DNA of 64,000 nucleotides from Colwellia sp. MB3u-45. GTDB lineage: Bacteria; Pseudomonadota; Gammaproteobacteria; Enterobacterales; Alteromonadaceae. Each line of letters begins with the position of its first letter. The stretch's first letter is position 1. Both the position numbers and the translations under genes were made by a program. Shown one piece after another: positions 20,321 to 29,514 of the stretch. The notes beneath the pieces were generated by a model, which saw only the letters and a program-made list of their open reading frames with translations, had not been told where the DNA came from and ran no database searches. The DNA lies in the NCBI RefSeq assembly GCF_014077005.1, contig NZ_JACGVC010000036.1:1-64000 (forward strand), given 5' to 3'.

Positions 20321-20739
20321 TGTTCAGGCTTTCTGTCTTTCAAGGCATTAGAGCATATCGCTAATTGCTCCTGCACTACTTCCACTGACTTCTCTCCCTG
20401 TAAAAAAATATGGCTGCACAGTAAGTTCAGTTTAGCTAATGGTTATTATCATCTAAGTATTTATAAGCTAGGGTATTTACAATATAGCTAATATTATTTT
20501 AAATAACATAAACAGATACTTAATTTTTTATTAGGCTTTTTTTGGCAGCAATATAATTTTACTCACTTTGTTTATCAACTTAGACTGAAATAATGTCGTG
20601 GCCAAAATTAAGTTATAAATAGCACAAGGGTTATTTAAATGAATGGTTTATATTTGTCTGCATTAGTGGTGTATTGTCAATGTTCTGTTAAATTTAAAGG
20701 GTTACCGATCAAAGTAAGCCAAATATTAGGAGAATTAAA
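20321..20739. other. Long AT-rich leader upstream of the YkvA-type gene
   Basis: No open reading frame of note, no RNA gene recognised. The stretch presumably contains the promoter of the following gene. Confidence 0.5.
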
Positions 20740-21288
20740 ATGGCATTTGAAGTTACCTTTGAATTGAAAGAGTCAGATTTAGAGTATTTTCGTGATGTGA
20801 TGCGAGCAGCTAAATCAGAAGCAAAAAATTTAACTGAAGCAGAAATTTTAGCTAATGCAAAAAGCCTGAGTAAAGACATTCAAGTTGATGTGCCGCTATT
20901 TGTCAGTGAAAGAATTAAAAAATTAGCCACCTTAGTCGCTATGATTGAAGATTCGGAGTGGAAAATACCTGACCAAGAGCGGGCTGATGTATTAAGTGCT
21001 TTGGCTTATTTTAGTGATCCTGAGGATTTAGTGCCTGATCATATTCCGGTGTTAGGTTTTTTAGATGATGCCATCATGATTGAGCTAGTTGTTGATGAAC
21101 TTAAAGATAACATCGAGGCTTTCTTAGAATTTTGTCACTACCGAAAGCGTGAAGAAGGTCGTCATAGCGATGAAACTATTACTCGAGATGAGTGGTTAGA
21201 GTCTAAGCGAAAAGAGTTGCACAGTAGAATGAGAAATCGTCGTGCTGGTCGCAGTAGTTCTCGTTCAGGTTTTCGTTCGGTTTTTTAA
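20740..21288 (+). CDS. YkvA family protein (DUF1232), 182 aa
   Basis: The middle of the protein (about residues 85-120) carries the DUF1232 signature, ALAYFSDPEDLVPDHIPVLG followed by FLDDAIMIELVV, a short hydrophobic helical hairpin typical of YkvA-like proteins of unknown role. The N-terminal part is acidic and helical; the C-terminus is a basic, serine/arginine-rich tail (RMRNRRAGRSSSRSG) that may bind nucleic acid or phospholipid. Strong ribosome site TTAGGAGA before the ATG. A single-gene unit ending in a terminator. Confidence 0.85.
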   Translation: MAFEVTFELKESDLEYFRDVMRAAKSEAKNLTEAEILANAKSLSKDIQVDVPLFVSERIKKLATLVAMIEDSEWKIPDQERADVLSALAYFSDPEDLVPDHIPVLGFLDDAIMIELVVDELKDNIEAFLEFCHYRKREEGRHSDETITRDEWLESKRKELHSRMRNRRAGRSSSRSGFRSVF

Positions 21289-21328
21289 CTGAAAACTGGT
21301 CAGTTTATTTGATTGAATTCAAGGTCTG

Positions 21329-21353
21329 AAAAAGCCGCAGTAAGTGGCTTTTT
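21329..21353 (+). terminator. Intrinsic terminator of the YkvA-type gene
   Basis: AAAAAGCC and GGCTTTTT enclose GCAGTAAGT about 40 bp after the stop. Confidence 0.75.
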
Positions 21354-21421
21354 CAATTTCAACTTTCAACTTTCAACTTTTAACTTCTAATTTTTCAAGT
21401 TTTTTAAGATAGCTAGATGAA

Positions 21422-21592
21422 TTAATGCGTTATAAACAACATTAAAATGAAAAAAGCGATAATAGTAGCGTTAAAAGCAAAGATATAACCAAAGCCTTTT
21501 AAGCCCTGTTTAATGGTGTAATTATTACTGCTTAAATACCAATACCAAATAGCGCTCATGAGTATAGGGACAAGAAAAAATAGTTGGATCAT
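21422..21592 (-). CDS. Small membrane protein coupled to ampG, 56 aa
   Basis: Begins MIQLFFLVPILMSAIWYWYL and has two hydrophobic segments joined by a short polar loop (SSNNYTIKQGLKG), so it is probably an inner-membrane hairpin protein. I chose the ATG at 21592, two bases after the ampG stop, because GGAG lies ten bases upstream within the end of ampG; a longer frame reaching back to 21688 would overlap ampG without support. Tight coupling suggests translation with AmpG and perhaps a related role. I do not recognise the family. Confidence 0.7.
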   Translation of the reverse strand: MIQLFFLVPILMSAIWYWYLSSNNYTIKQGLKGFGYIFAFNATIIAFFILMLFITH

Positions 21593-21594
21593 AT

Positions 21595-22854
21595 TTACGC
21601 TATCTCCTGCGTTACTGTTTTTGATGGCTCGCGCCACGGTGCCACTTTTAATAGCATTAACATACCGGGTATCGCTAATGCCGTACATATAAAGTAAAAA
21701 TTAGTCCAACCTATTTGTTCAACAATAACGCCCGTAGTGGCATTGGCAAATGTTCTTGGCAGTGCGGTTAATGCAGTAAATAATGCAAATTGTGTTGCTG
21801 CAAATGCTGGGTTAGTGGCTCGGGCAATAAAAGCGGTAAAGGCCGCTGTGCCAAGACCAACACCCAAATACTCAAAGCCCATAGCGAAAGCTAAAGCGTA
21901 GGTGTTGTGGCCAATTTCTGCGAGGGCTGCAAAACCTAGTATACTTATTATTTGCACAAAACCAAACAACCAAAGCGCACGATTAATACTTAATTTAATC
22001 ATTACGATACCACCAACAGCCAAACCTATAGTCATAGCAATTAATGACGCTGTTTTAGCCACCACACCTATCTCAGTTTTAGTAAAACCTAAGTCGATAA
22101 AAAATGGCGTTTGTAAAGCCGTTGCCATACTGTCGCCGAGTTTATATAAAAACAAAAAAGCGAGAATTTGTAGCGCAGATTTTGTACCTTCTCTACTAAT
22201 AAAGTCCTTAAACGGTAAAACAACGGCTTGCTGTAATGTTTTTGGTGCTTGGGCGGTGTTATTAAGCTCTTTGATTGAAAGGCTTAAGACAACGCCTATT
22301 AGCATAAACGCCGCGACAATAATAAATACGGCTTGCCAACTGATATGGTCAGAAAGAATAAAGGCCAACGAACCCGGCACTAAGCCAGAAAGCCGGTAAG
22401 CTTGTACGTGAATAGAGTTACCTAGGCCAAGTTCATGCTCAGGCAGTAATTCTCGACGATAGGCATCGAGTACAATATCTTGACTAGCACTAAAAAATGC
22501 CACAGCGGCTGCTAGGTAGGCAACATTCCAGATATTCATTACGGGGTCAACAAAACCAAAACCTGCAATAGAGAAGAGCAATAATACCTGGGTGAGTAAC
22601 ATCCAACTGCGGCGGCGTCCCAATACCGGTAATGAATATCGGTCCATTAATGGCGACCAAATGAATTTCCATACGTAGGGAATGCCGATTAAGGAAAATA
22701 AACCAATTTCAGTCAGGCTAACACCCTCTGAGCGTAACCAACCCGGCACCAGTTGATAAAGAATAAACAAAGGCAGACCGGAGCTAAAGCCAGTGAATAT
22801 ACAAATTAGCATGCGGCGATTGAGTATTGCTTGTTTAAAGGTCGGGGATTGCAT
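21595..22854 (-). CDS. ampG: AmpG family muropeptide MFS transporter
   Basis: Inner-membrane permease of the major facilitator superfamily that imports anhydro-muropeptides for cell-wall recycling and, in species with inducible AmpC, supplies the inducer. The 419 residues contain about 12 membrane segments. The N-terminal FTGFSSGLPLFI, WSPLMDRY, LGRRRSWML and SASQDIVLDAYRREL blocks are characteristic of AmpG. In E. coli ampG is adjacent to yajG, and a yajG homolog lies 1.4 kb upstream here on the same strand. Confidence 0.93.
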   Translation of the reverse strand: MQSPTFKQAILNRRMLICIFTGFSSGLPLFILYQLVPGWLRSEGVSLTEIGLFSLIGIPYVWKFIWSPLMDRYSLPVLGRRRSWMLLTQVLLLFSIAGFGFVDPVMNIWNVAYLAAAVAFFSASQDIVLDAYRRELLPEHELGLGNSIHVQAYRLSGLVPGSLAFILSDHISWQAVFIIVAAFMLIGVVLSLSIKELNNTAQAPKTLQQAVVLPFKDFISREGTKSALQILAFLFLYKLGDSMATALQTPFFIDLGFTKTEIGVVAKTASLIAMTIGLAVGGIVMIKLSINRALWLFGFVQIISILGFAALAEIGHNTYALAFAMGFEYLGVGLGTAAFTAFIARATNPAFAATQFALFTALTALPRTFANATTGVIVEQIGWTNFYFICTALAIPGMLMLLKVAPWREPSKTVTQEIA

Positions 22855-22989
22855 TGCTCAAAGCCTAATGAATGCGAGAATATAATGTTGTAAGGCTATC
22901 AAAATGTATTAGTAAACAGAAGTTTAATATTTTGAAACAGGCAATTAGTTATTACTGCTTACCTGTGGATTTTTTTTAATCTTGTAATA

Positions 22990-23319
22990 TTAAGGTATTG
23001 GGCGCCAACCTATGCAATCAATAGGATAACTGCCCGTTCCAGAGAAAAACTCTAAACAGGTGGATATCTCACTTTTAAAGTATAAATCACGTTCAAGGTC
23101 ATTAGCGCTGTGCAAACTAAGTTCATGCATTATATGCCAAAATACACGTTCTCTAGCATTATTGGGCGTTTCGTCACTCACCTGAAGTAAAGTCCATTCT
23201 GCCATGGTGTTTTCGACAAATTTATCAAGCTCAGTGTAGTGTAGAGAATGATTAATAACAGCGGTAATATAGGCCCTAATTTGTGTGATTTTTTCATTGA
23301 TAAACTGCTCAATTATCAT
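22990..23319 (-). CDS. Conserved-looking hypothetical protein, 109 aa
   Basis: I do not recognise a family. The protein starts MIIEQFINEKITQIRAYITA, is rich in helix-forming residues, has no signal peptide or membrane segment, and ends with a compact FFSGTGSYPIDCIGWRPIP segment. A good ribosome site (AAAGGAAC) precedes the ATG. It lies between ppiA and ampG on the same strand but separated from both by more than 130 bp. Confidence 0.65.
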   Translation of the reverse strand: MIIEQFINEKITQIRAYITAVINHSLHYTELDKFVENTMAEWTLLQVSDETPNNARERVFWHIMHELSLHSANDLERDLYFKSEISTCLEFFSGTGSYPIDCIGWRPIP

Positions 23320-23649
23320 GATGTTCCTTTTTCGAAATCTAGCTAATAAGCTAGCTTAGCTCTGGTATGAAATTCTGCTATATACTCGGGTATATAAGAG
23401 TGTTGCTCGCCTTGTAATATTTTTTGATGCTGTTTAGTTATCGTAGATAAAATTCAAATTGTCAACGTTGATCTGTTGTTCAATGGTGGCTTATGGGGGG
23501 TGTTAAAAGGCGATGTAGTAACCAAAAGACTATTTGAAAAGTGTGTTTTATATCAAGGTAATGTTATTCATCATCTATTTTATTATTAAGAGGGCGTTGA
23601 TAAAAACCAATCAGCCCAGTATATAATGAATCAATTTCGGATAAGGGCT
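23320..23649. other. Noncoding gap between ppiA and the 109-aa gene
   Basis: No gene seen. A small palindromic stretch, TATATACTCGGGTATATA, occurs near 23378-23395 and may be a promoter-region operator for the 109-aa gene; this is only a guess. Confidence 0.4.
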
Positions 23650-24231
23650 TTAGATAGCAGGCAATAAAATGGCCTTGATTAACATGATAGGTTCAATAGG
23701 CACATCTTCCCAGCCCATTTCGCCATTATAATCTGTTTTCACTAAGGCCATAGCATCTACCACTGCTTGACCTTCCACGATGGCACCAAAAACCGCATAA
23801 CCCCAATGTCTGCCGGGGTCTAAACTGCTATTATCTGCCACGTTGAAAAAAAATTGTCTATTTGCGGTATGAGGACGGTTCTCTTTTGCCATGGCAATCG
23901 TGCCTATGACATTTTTTAAACCATTGCCTGACTCATTTATGATGGTGTTATCCACTTTTTTAAGTTCAAAGTTTTGGCTATAGCCTCCGCCTTGGACAAT
24001 AAATTCAGGCACAATACGATGAAAAATAGTGTTGTTGTATTCGCCTCTAACCACATAAGTTAAAAAATTATCGACAGTAATGGGAGCGCGTATTCTATCA
24101 AGCTCTACAATAATGATACCCATTGAGGTTTCTAATTTAACTCGTGGGAATAAATTATCAGGATCAATGGCTAAATTTTTGGCACTACAGGTGAATGAAA
24201 GTAATAATAATATCACTGAAAAAATTTTCAT
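23650..24231 (-). CDS. ppiA: Periplasmic peptidyl-prolyl cis-trans isomerase (cyclophilin)
   Basis: A cyclophilin-type prolyl isomerase of 193 residues. The N-terminal signal peptide (FSVILLLLSFTCSA) directs it to the periplasm. The core shows FHRIVPEFIVQGGG near residue 75-88 (the catalytic arginine is in this block), AMAKENRPHTANRQFFFNV and GYAVFGAIVEG. This is close to PpiA of enterobacteria. It follows the yajG-type lipoprotein gene by 37 bp and could be cotranscribed. Confidence 0.93.
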   Translation of the reverse strand: MKIFSVILLLLSFTCSAKNLAIDPDNLFPRVKLETSMGIIIVELDRIRAPITVDNFLTYVVRGEYNNTIFHRIVPEFIVQGGGYSQNFELKKVDNTIINESGNGLKNVIGTIAMAKENRPHTANRQFFFNVADNSSLDPGRHWGYAVFGAIVEGQAVVDAMALVKTDYNGEMGWEDVPIEPIMLIKAILLPAI

Positions 24232-24268
24232 TATGGCTCTCTCGACATTCGGTTATTAAGTTATTGTG

Positions 24269-24838
24269 CTATTGAATAAACTGCTGCAACTCTTCGCTTT
24301 GCACTATTTGGCTTAATAACTTTGTCAGTTGTTGGTTAAAGTCGCGCTCTAATACCGCAAGGTCTGCTTTTAGAGGGCCATTGCTGGTACCGGTAATTTT
24401 AAATGTTTTTGTTAAAGTGTTTTTGCCATTATTGACAATCACACGAAAACTCATTTGATTACTGGCGCTATATTTTAACAATTGTTGTTGTACACTGACC
24501 AAGGCATTGTCGATAATAACGTCCACTTGATTAACGGCTAGCGGCTGTATTTGTAGACCATTAGCTATTAATGCTGGGGTAAGTGCTGTAGATACAATAT
24601 CAACTATGCGCTGTTGAGGTGAATATAACTGTGTGGCTTCGCCAGCACGTAAAATTTGCACGACATGGTTTGAGCGGCGCAAATCACTAAAGCGTAATTG
24701 CACTTGCTTTTGTTGGAAGGCATCACTGCTACCTACATTGATTTCAGGGCTGACAATAACCTGCTTTATTGGCGCACTACAGGCAAATAACAAGCTAGTA
24801 GCGCTTAAAAGTAGCAACTTTATTATACTTGATTTCAT
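24269..24838 (-). CDS. yajG: YajG family lipoprotein
   Basis: Outer-membrane-type lipoprotein of 189 residues with the lipobox LLFAC (acylated Cys20). The mature part has the YajG fold pattern with alternating beta strands and helices and a QTNG/ANGLQIQP-like block near residue 90. Function is unknown, although E. coli yajG sits next to ampG as this one nearly does. It ends 37 bp before ppiA. Confidence 0.8.
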   Translation of the reverse strand: MKSSIIKLLLLSATSLLFACSAPIKQVIVSPEINVGSSDAFQQKQVQLRFSDLRRSNHVVQILRAGEATQLYSPQQRIVDIVSTALTPALIANGLQIQPLAVNQVDVIIDNALVSVQQQLLKYSASNQMSFRVIVNNGKNTLTKTFKITGTSNGPLKADLAVLERDFNQQLTKLLSQIVQSEELQQFIQ

Positions 24839-24868
24839 CTTATATCCTTTAGAATTAAAGTGACAAAA

Positions 24869-26008
24869 TTAACGTTTTATTGCTGAAATAGTGACAAATT
24901 TTTCGTTGCTGGCAATCAACTTTTCATTGCCAAAAATACGTTGTAATTTTATATGATAACCCAATTGACGGTTGCCAATAATGCGTAACTCACCCCCTTT
25001 TTTCAATACCCGGTGGCTGTCTTTAAACATCTGCCACGCGATATGATCTGTGGTGGCGGTTTGTTGATGAAATGGCGGGTTACATAATACAAGATCAACA
25101 CTGCCGCCCTCAACACTGGTTAAGCAATCGTTGACTAGAAAATGGCACTGTTCAATAGCTGAGGGTAAGTTTTCAGTCATATTTAATTTTGCTGATGCGA
25201 TCGCCATGTAAGACTCATCGATAAAGTGCACTTGCGCTGCGGGCTGCTTTGATAATACCTGTAAGCCAATAACACCATTACCACAACCTAGGTCGATAAC
25301 CTCAGTGTTTGCAGCAACATTGGGTAAATTTTCCATAAAATAACGCGCGCCAATATCGAGTTTTTCTCGAGCATAAACGTTGGCGTGATTATGTAGGGTG
25401 AAATCGGTGTTTTCTAATGGCCATGAGGTTGGAAAAACCGCCGATAATGCTTTGTCATTATCGAGTTGACTAAAAACTAGGCGGGCTTTTTTTACCGCTA
25501 ATGATGTTGTTGTTGTGCCTAAGTAATTTTCAAACAATTTAAGTGTCGAACTGTGAATTTCCTTAGCGCGATCGCAGGCGATAAAAATAACATCTTTACT
25601 CAGCTGCTGTTTTATTTTGCTCAGTTGTTGGCAAAGTAGGCCTTTGCTTTTTGGAATTTTATAAAGCACGATGTTAATATCGCTAGGTAAATCATCTAGG
25701 CTGCTCAGCAGGGTGATATTTTCTTCTGATAAACCATTTTGTTCTAGATTAAGTTCAATACCTTGATGACTTAAAAATGAGTCACTAACACAATACAACT
25801 GCTGCTCAGTTAAGTTGCAGCTTATAGCGCCAAAACTATCATTGAAAATAAGAATGTTTTGTTTTGAGCTAGTTAATAGTTGTTGCTCTACGTAACTAAT
25901 TATATATTCATCAGCGGCGTCCCATGCTTGCAAGCTTCGATTGACTTGGCCGGTTGGAAAACGATCGAGAAAAAGGTTTTTGTCATTGAGAATAAAAGGG
26001 CTGATCAT
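24869..26008 (-). CDS. rlmG: 23S rRNA (guanine-1835-N2)-methyltransferase
   Basis: SAM-dependent methyltransferase of 379 residues with the two-domain RlmG/RsmC plan: a degenerate N-terminal domain starting with the diagnostic SLQAWDAADEYI, and a catalytic C-terminal domain with the SAM-binding EVIDLGCGNGVIGLQ and the target-amine motif NPPFHQ. The N-terminal wording and length favour RlmG, which modifies G1835 of 23S rRNA, over RsmC. It is 30 bp upstream of yajG. Confidence 0.92.
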   Translation of the reverse strand: MISPFILNDKNLFLDRFPTGQVNRSLQAWDAADEYIISYVEQQLLTSSKQNILIFNDSFGAISCNLTEQQLYCVSDSFLSHQGIELNLEQNGLSEENITLLSSLDDLPSDINIVLYKIPKSKGLLCQQLSKIKQQLSKDVIFIACDRAKEIHSSTLKLFENYLGTTTTSLAVKKARLVFSQLDNDKALSAVFPTSWPLENTDFTLHNHANVYAREKLDIGARYFMENLPNVAANTEVIDLGCGNGVIGLQVLSKQPAAQVHFIDESYMAIASAKLNMTENLPSAIEQCHFLVNDCLTSVEGGSVDLVLCNPPFHQQTATTDHIAWQMFKDSHRVLKKGGELRIIGNRQLGYHIKLQRIFGNEKLIASNEKFVTISAIKR

Positions 26009-26146
26009 AGTGATAAATACTTGGTTGGCGTTACTGATATTGTGACAAAATTTATCACTACGAGCTAGTTAATTGCGGATTTTATCGAGATAATAGCGTT
26101 AAATAAGACAAACTCATCATTAAAACATCATAAGGAAGCTATTGGT

Positions 26147-26722
26147 TTGAAAATACTATCTCCTGATGCTGATATAGATTATATCGAAAACTTTTATGCT
26201 GCAGATAAAGCACAACTGTTTTTTCACCAACTTGAGCAAAAGTTAGCTTGGCGCCATGATGATATTAAAATGTTTGGCAAAGTGATGAAAATACCAAGAT
26301 TACAAGCTTGGTATGGTGATAATAATCTCAGTTACCGTTATTCAAATATGACCTTGATAGCCCAACCTTGGACAGAAAGTTTACGGGCACTGAAAGCAAA
26401 AGTTAGCGACTATTGTGACCATGAGTTTAATGCGGTATTAGCAAATTTATACCGTAATCAAGATGACAGTGTCGGCTGGCATAGTGATGATGAGCCTGAA
26501 TTAGGTCTAATGCCAACTATCGCTTCGTTATCTTTTGGCGCAGAACGTGAATTTCAACTTAAACATATTATCACTAAAGAAAAAATAAACATTATGCTTA
26601 GGCCGGGTAGCTTACTGATTATGCGAGGAAATACACAAAAATACTGGCAACACTGCCTACCTAAAAGAAGTAAAGAAATAGCGCCACGCATCAACCTGAC
26701 CTTTCGAAAGATATGTCTCTAA
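26147..26722 (+). CDS. AlkB-like alpha-ketoglutarate-dependent dioxygenase
   Basis: Predicted Fe(II)/2-oxoglutarate dioxygenase that repairs alkylated DNA bases by oxidative demethylation. The 191-residue protein resembles the short ALKBH2/3-like group. Iron ligands are His112 and Asp114 (GWHSDDEP) and His169 (YWQHCLPK); Arg181 in PRINLTFR should bind 2-oxoglutarate. The only start that includes the expected N-terminus is a TTG at 26147 with AAGGAAG upstream. It is divergent from rlmG. Confidence 0.9.
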   Translation: MKILSPDADIDYIENFYAADKAQLFFHQLEQKLAWRHDDIKMFGKVMKIPRLQAWYGDNNLSYRYSNMTLIAQPWTESLRALKAKVSDYCDHEFNAVLANLYRNQDDSVGWHSDDEPELGLMPTIASLSFGAEREFQLKHIITKEKINIMLRPGSLLIMRGNTQKYWQHCLPKRSKEIAPRINLTFRKICL

Positions 26723-26869
26723 GGTTTATTTTGGCAATTTTCAAAAAACTTAACTAGTAAGAATAATAGTTAAAATAACGCTGTCAGTCGCCTAGATAGA
26801 TGGCATAATTATCAGTAACGACTAAAATTAAAACTGATCCATTAGCCGATCAACCTTAGGGAAAATATT

Positions 26870-27193
26870 ATGACAATCGAAGCTATTATTGAAGAAAAAC
26901 TACTTGCTGCTTTTTCACCCCTTCATCTCGATGTAATTAATGAAAGTCATATGCATAATGTTGCACCGGGTAGCGAGTCGCACTTTAAAGTGATTATTGT
27001 TTCAGATGAATTTGAAGGCGAACGTTTGATTAAGCGCCATCGCGCCATTAACACATTATTAGCGACAGAGCTTGCAGATAAAATACATGCACTAGCCCTA
27101 CATACTTATACTGAACAAGAGTGGAAAAACTATTACGCTGAGAACACACCTTTATCACCTAAATGCTTAGGCGGTAGCAAAAAAACAGGATAA
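26870..27193 (+). CDS. bolA: BolA family protein
   Basis: Small protein of 107 residues. The BolA signature is clear: [32 protein letters not shown] and [16 protein letters not shown]. BolA proteins bind 2Fe-2S clusters together with monothiol glutaredoxins and influence morphology and envelope gene expression. The conserved His of the HMH region and the HR before the C-terminal helix are present. Followed by a terminator. Confidence 0.94.
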   Translation: MTIEAIIEEKLLAAFSPLHLDVINESHMHNVAPGSESHFKVIIVSDEFEGERLIKRHRAINTLLATELADKIHALALHTYTEQEWKNYYAENTPLSPKCLGGSKKTG

Positions 27194-27235
27194 ATTATCC
27201 GTATATCGCTGTTAAATAACTCGCTATTATATTTT

Positions 27236-27266
27236 GCACCGTTAATGTCATATTAGCGGTGTTTTT
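27236..27266 (+). terminator. Intrinsic terminator of bolA
   Basis: CACCG and CGGTG pair, extended by partial TTAAT/ATTAG pairing, followed by TTTTT. The second 51-bp repeat array starts three bases after the T tract. Confidence 0.75.
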
Positions 27267-27268
27267 AT

Positions 27269-27401
27269 GTACAGGATGTACGGTATGCAGCGGTCACATG
27301 GATGTGAAAGAGCAGCGATGTACAGGACTTAGGGTATGCAGCGGTCACATGGATGTGAAAGAGCAGCGATGTACAGGACTTAGGGTATGCAGCGATCACA
27401 T
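27269..27401. repeat. Second array of the 51-bp repeat (two units plus part of a third)
   Basis: Units begin at 27269, 27320 and 27371 with exactly 51-bp spacing. The unit reads GTACAGGACTTAGGGTATGC, then AGCGGTCACATGGATGTGAA, then AGAGCAGCGAT and is clearly related to the 6599-6866 array. The third unit breaks off after GATCACAT and continues into CGCAGTTCCTAGCCATC, which resembles CGCCGTTCCTAACCATC following the first array (6931-6947), so the family has a conserved right-hand border. Confidence 0.9.
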
Positions 27402-27525
27402 CGCAGTTCCTAGCCATCTAGGTAATCGCTCTATTGAGTGGTTTATAGCTATGTCAGGCTATGGCTCCACGGCATTAGTAGAACCATGAATGTCGATATT
27501 AAAGATCTTTGCTGTGTAAGCTATA

Positions 27526-27936
27526 CAATGAGTAGCTTCCGAATTTTATCAGGCCGCAGACTAGTATTAATCATCAATATGTCATGAGCCAGGCACTGGC
27601 TTAGCGTTTTTAGTTAGCCAACAAGCTTTTGCTGCTTTGCCTGTTGATTTGCATAGTATTATTGAAGTGGCTGTTAATGCGGTAAATGAATCAACCTTAG
27701 CAGAAGCCCGTAAAAATATGGCATTAAAAGCCCTGATTAAAGCGCATAATGTGCAATTACGTCAAATGCCTGCTGAAGTTATGTTAGCATTAAAATAGCA
27801 TAAGAACGCCTTGATTAAAGAACAGGTTAAAGCAGATAAATATTTTGCCCGCGTATGGCAGTCATACAGTGAATTTTTAGCATCTATGCGAGCGTATAAT
27901 AAATTAACCTTGCAAAATTATGATCAAAATCGTTGA
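27526..27936 (+). pseudogene. Decayed C-terminal remnant of a TRAP transporter substrate-binding protein (DctP type)
   Basis: In one frame the DNA encodes EFYQAAD, stop, Y, stop, SSICHEPGTGLAFLVSQQ, AFAALPVDLHSIIEVAVN, then a helical stretch to a TAG at 27796-27798, and after it NALIKEQVKADKYFARVW to the stop at 27934-27936. This aligns in register with the C-terminus of DctP-type proteins, where QAAKYYYYPGWHEPGT, ALPxDLxxII and FxxVxxSYxxFxxxxRxY occur. Three in-frame stops (27562, 27568, 27796) and loss of the 5' two thirds show it is dead. No dctQM genes are nearby. Confidence 0.85.
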
Positions 27937-28212
27937 TTTTTTAACAATGTTGTCAGTTTTTGTCGAATATTATCGTTGGTTGTAGTCAAGTATTGTCTAG
28001 CATGACTGAGTTTCACCACTGGTCGCATCTCTTAAGAGGTCAAGCCAGAGTAAACTAGTCGGCAAATTGTTTGTAGACAGTAAATTAAGCTTAATTAATT
28101 TTAATTAAGCATTTTTCAAACTCAAATTGTTACTTTGAATAACCCCGTATCACGATACTACTTGGTGTTGTATGTTATTGGGATTTTGAAGTGACACTAA
28201 GAAGGTATAGTT

Positions 28213-29403
28213 ATGGTTATTAAGCCAAAAATTCGTGGTTTTATTTGTACTAATGCCCATCCTGCCGGTTGTGCAGCGCATGTTAATGAGCAAATTGCTT
28301 ATGTAAAAAGTCAGCCTCAAGCCGATGATAAGCCTAAGAACGTATTAGTTATTGGTGCATCAACAGGTTACGGCTTGTCATCTCGAATCACAGCGGCTTT
28401 TGGTAATGACGCTAAAACATTAGGTATTTTCTTTGAAAAGCCACCAACAGAAAGAAAAACCGCATCAGCGGGTTGGTATAATACGGCTGCTTTTCAAGCG
28501 GCGGCTGATCAAGCAGGCCTGTGGTCAAAAAATATCAATGGCGATGCTTTTTCTCATGAAATTAAAGCAAAAGCTATTGCCGCTATAAAAGCAGAATTAG
28601 GTGAAATTGACCTGATTGTATACAGCTTAGCGTCGCCACGTCGTACGGATCCGGATACGGGTGAAGTCTATTCATCAGCACTTAAACCTATTGGTCAAAG
28701 TGTTACGACGAAAAACTTAAATACCTCTAAACGTACGATTGATACAATGTCAGTGGATGCGGCTACAGAAGCAGAAATTCAAGGCACTATCGACGTTATG
28801 GGTGGCGCTGATTGGGAGCTTTGGATTAAGGCTCTCGGCGATGCGGGTGTACTGGCTAATGGTTTTAAAACCGTTGCTTATACCTATATTGGTAAAGAAT
28901 TAACTTGGCCAATATACGGACATGCTACTATTGGTCGTGCAAAAGAAGATTTAGATCGCGCGTCAACAGCAATAAAAGCGACAACAGCTAATATTAAGGG
29001 CGAAGCTTATGTTACGTCACTTAATGCCGTGGTAACACAAGCCAGTTCGGCAATTCCTATTATGCCATTATATATTTCAGCCATGTTTAAAGTGATGAAA
29101 GCTGATGGCACTTACGAAGGTTGTATTGAGCAAATTCAAGGCTTGTTTAGAGAAAATATATACGGCAAAAAACCTATTATTGATGAAGCTGGGCGTTTGC
29201 GTCAAAATAACAAAGAACTTGAAGACAGCGTGCAAAAACGTGTCACTGATATTTGGAATACGGTTGATAGCGACACTATCGATGAGTTAACCGATTACCT
29301 TGGTTATCATCAAGAGTTTTTGAAGTTATTTGGTTTTGACTTAACTGGCGTCGATTATAACGCAGATATTAATCCAGAATTGGCGATCAATAACTTATTG
29401 TAA
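28213..29403 (+). CDS. fabV: Enoyl-[acyl-carrier-protein] / trans-2-enoyl-CoA reductase FabV
   Basis: NADH-dependent enoyl reductase for the last step of fatty acid elongation. The 396-residue protein starts with the FabV hallmark IKPKIRGFICTNAHPAGC, followed by the nucleotide-binding VLVIGASTGYGLSSRI and SLASPRRTDPDTG. The catalytic pair is the FabV-specific Y-x8-K, Tyr235 and Lys244 (IYGHATIGRAK). FabV is naturally tolerant of triclosan in the organisms where it was tested. It is a single-gene unit closed by a terminator. Confidence 0.96.
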   Translation: MVIKPKIRGFICTNAHPAGCAAHVNEQIAYVKSQPQADDKPKNVLVIGASTGYGLSSRITAAFGNDAKTLGIFFEKPPTERKTASAGWYNTAAFQAAADQAGLWSKNINGDAFSHEIKAKAIAAIKAELGEIDLIVYSLASPRRTDPDTGEVYSSALKPIGQSVTTKNLNTSKRTIDTMSVDAATEAEIQGTIDVMGGADWELWIKALGDAGVLANGFKTVAYTYIGKELTWPIYGHATIGRAKEDLDRASTAIKATTANIKGEAYVTSLNAVVTQASSAIPIMPLYISAMFKVMKADGTYEGCIEQIQGLFRENIYGKKPIIDEAGRLRQNNKELEDSVQKRVTDIWNTVDSDTIDELTDYLGYHQEFLKLFGFDLTGVDYNADINPELAINNLL

Positions 29404-29485
29404 CTTGTTGCAAATTACATGAGATTTAATGCTGAAAGTCATACAGGCTAGTGCATGATAAATGAGTAACCTAATCTCTGTGATT

Positions 29486-29514
29486 AAAAAAACCGACAAT
29501 TTGTCGGTTTTTTT
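29486..29514 (+). terminator. Intrinsic terminator of fabV
   Basis: AAACCGACA and TGTCGGTTT pair around ATT and are followed by a T tract, about 85 bp after the stop. Confidence 0.9.

Noticed and set aside
27259-27489. Open frame of 76 codons with a 17-residue cysteine-rich repeat
   Set aside because: It arises from the 51-bp DNA repeat; in the other array the frame is broken by single-base deletions, and no ribosome site is present.
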